A DNA stretch of 14,595 nucleotides from CAYGAW01 sp964347945 (GTDB taxonomy: Bacteria > Chloroflexota > Anaerolineae > UBA7937 > B3-Chlor), in NCBI GenBank assembly GCA_964347945.1, contig CAYGAW010000216.1:1-14595 (forward strand). The letters run 5' to 3'. Numbering within the stretch: the first letter of the stretch is position 1; each line of letters opens with the position of its first letter. Positions 14,128 to 14,595 of the stretch are shown here, in pieces. The position numbers and the translations under genes were made by a program. The notes under the pieces are model-generated. The model had not been told where the DNA came from and ran no database searches. It worked only from the letters and a program-made list of their open reading frames with translations.

Positions 14128-14595
14128 ATCGGCCCCTCGGACGTTGAGCCTAGCCCTCGGTCTCAGGACGAGGAAGAGGCCGATGAGGTACAGGCACACA
14201 GTCACAGCGAAATAGGCGTGAACAGCAGGATCTGGCAATTCCTCAAGTAGTCTCGCTACGTCGCCACTACCCATAAGGCCCCTCACGTAGTTGTAGGCCG
14301 TGTTCACGATTGGAGAGACGAGGCCAATGATCACCAGATTCACCCACACCCAGTGGCGCCGGAAACGTATCCGCGTGCAGATCACGGAGAAGAGCGCGAA
14401 CGTAGCCAGATCACACAGATACGGAGCCGCGGTGACGACTAGAGCCTCGCGGCCGTACCACACCACGTAGCCCCAGCGAAACCCTGTTTCACTCCACGTC
14501 GGCCAGAAGACGAGTCTCTCTATCTGTGCACCGAGCAAGAGGGCTACGATGGCGTGGCTAAGCTCGTGGCGGAGGGTGCCTATCAGGATATAGAG
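14125..14595 (-). CDS. M50-like (M50B) membrane zinc metalloprotease, N-terminus outside window
   Basis: The frame is open to the right edge; 156 residues are visible and the start lies beyond 14595. At the very edge it reads TLRHELSHAIVALLLGAQIE, which contains HExxH (His-Glu-Leu-Ser-His), the zinc-binding and catalytic motif of M50-family intramembrane proteases, followed by the GAxIE string usual after it in M50B-like proteins. Further hydrophobic segments lie near residues 55-76, 84-105 and 128-148 of the visible part, with a cytoplasmic-like basic tail. The third zinc ligand expected further along in true site-2 proteases is not obvious (a TAAPYLCDL string sits where a second-motif loop might be), so it may be a degenerate or M50B-type member. 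The internal TTG at 14538 is not the start, because the HELSH motif lies upstream of it. Substrate unknown. Confidence 0.72.
   Translation of the reverse strand, partial: LYILIGTLRHELSHAIVALLLGAQIERLVFWPTWSETGFRWGYVVWYGREALVVTAAPYLCDLATFALFSVICTRIRFRRHWVWVNLVIIGLVSPIVNTAYNYVRGLMGSGDVARLLEELPDPAVHAYFAVTVCLYLIGLFLVLRPRARLNVRGAD

Noticed and set aside
13781..14128. N-terminal extension of the PstS-like frame to a start at 14128.
   Set aside because: The signal peptide, lipobox and strong Shine-Dalgarno place the start at 13780; the extension is Cys/Arg-rich, not protein-like, and contains the two-hairpin element.

Overview
The window looks like chromosomal DNA of a GC-rich, free-living bacterium. 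Codon use, the many GT-family enzymes and the tandem universal-stress and ferredoxin genes would fit an uncultured Chloroflexota (Anaerolineae-like) lineage, but no marker gene here proves that. There is no rRNA, tRNA, CRISPR array, transposase or phage gene that I can support.

Positions 2-6775, all on the + strand, form a tightly packed surface-polysaccharide block. It runs: GDP-L-fucose synthase (cut by the left window edge), a GT2 glycosyltransferase, a multi-pass GT-C (ArnT/PMT-like) transferase, a second GT2, then two GT4 glycosyltransferases. Spacings are 8-nt and ATGA overlaps, 9 nt, 24 nt and one 156-nt gap. The logic is supply of GDP-L-fucose, cytoplasmic assembly of a lipid-linked glycan by the GT2/GT4 enzymes, and use of a polyprenyl-linked sugar by the GT-C enzyme at the membrane.

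From 6911 to the right edge everything is on the - strand. In genomic order these are: a small Gly/Ala-rich membrane protein (6911-7393); a UspA universal stress protein (7657-8103); a protein with an N-terminal helix-turn-helix-like region and C-terminal 2x[4Fe-4S] ferredoxin domain (8190-9275); a second UspA copy broken by one extra base in a G6 run (9389-9872); kynureninase (9928-11205); a membrane-anchored TPR protein whose repeat array stops abruptly (11263-12198); a PstS-like lipoprotein (12761-13780); and the C-terminal part of an M50-like membrane metalloprotease that runs off the window (14125-14595). The UspA/ferredoxin/UspA trio looks like a stress- or redox-linked unit made by duplication of the stress-protein gene around the regulator-like gene.

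Two longer non-coding stretches deserve attention. The one at 12199-12760 is rich in hairpins, including a perfect 11-bp stem and a short T-box-like string. The one at 13781-14124 holds a two-hairpin module that looks like an interspersed repeat. A 19-nt palindrome lies just upstream of the helix-turn-helix/ferredoxin gene.

Nothing here is a clearly new system. The strongest candidates for a second look are the UspA-ferredoxin-UspA unit with its homopolymer frameshift, the cysteine-dense motif in the ferredoxin protein, the Cys-Pro-rich linker of the PstS-like lipoprotein, and the structured non-coding region.
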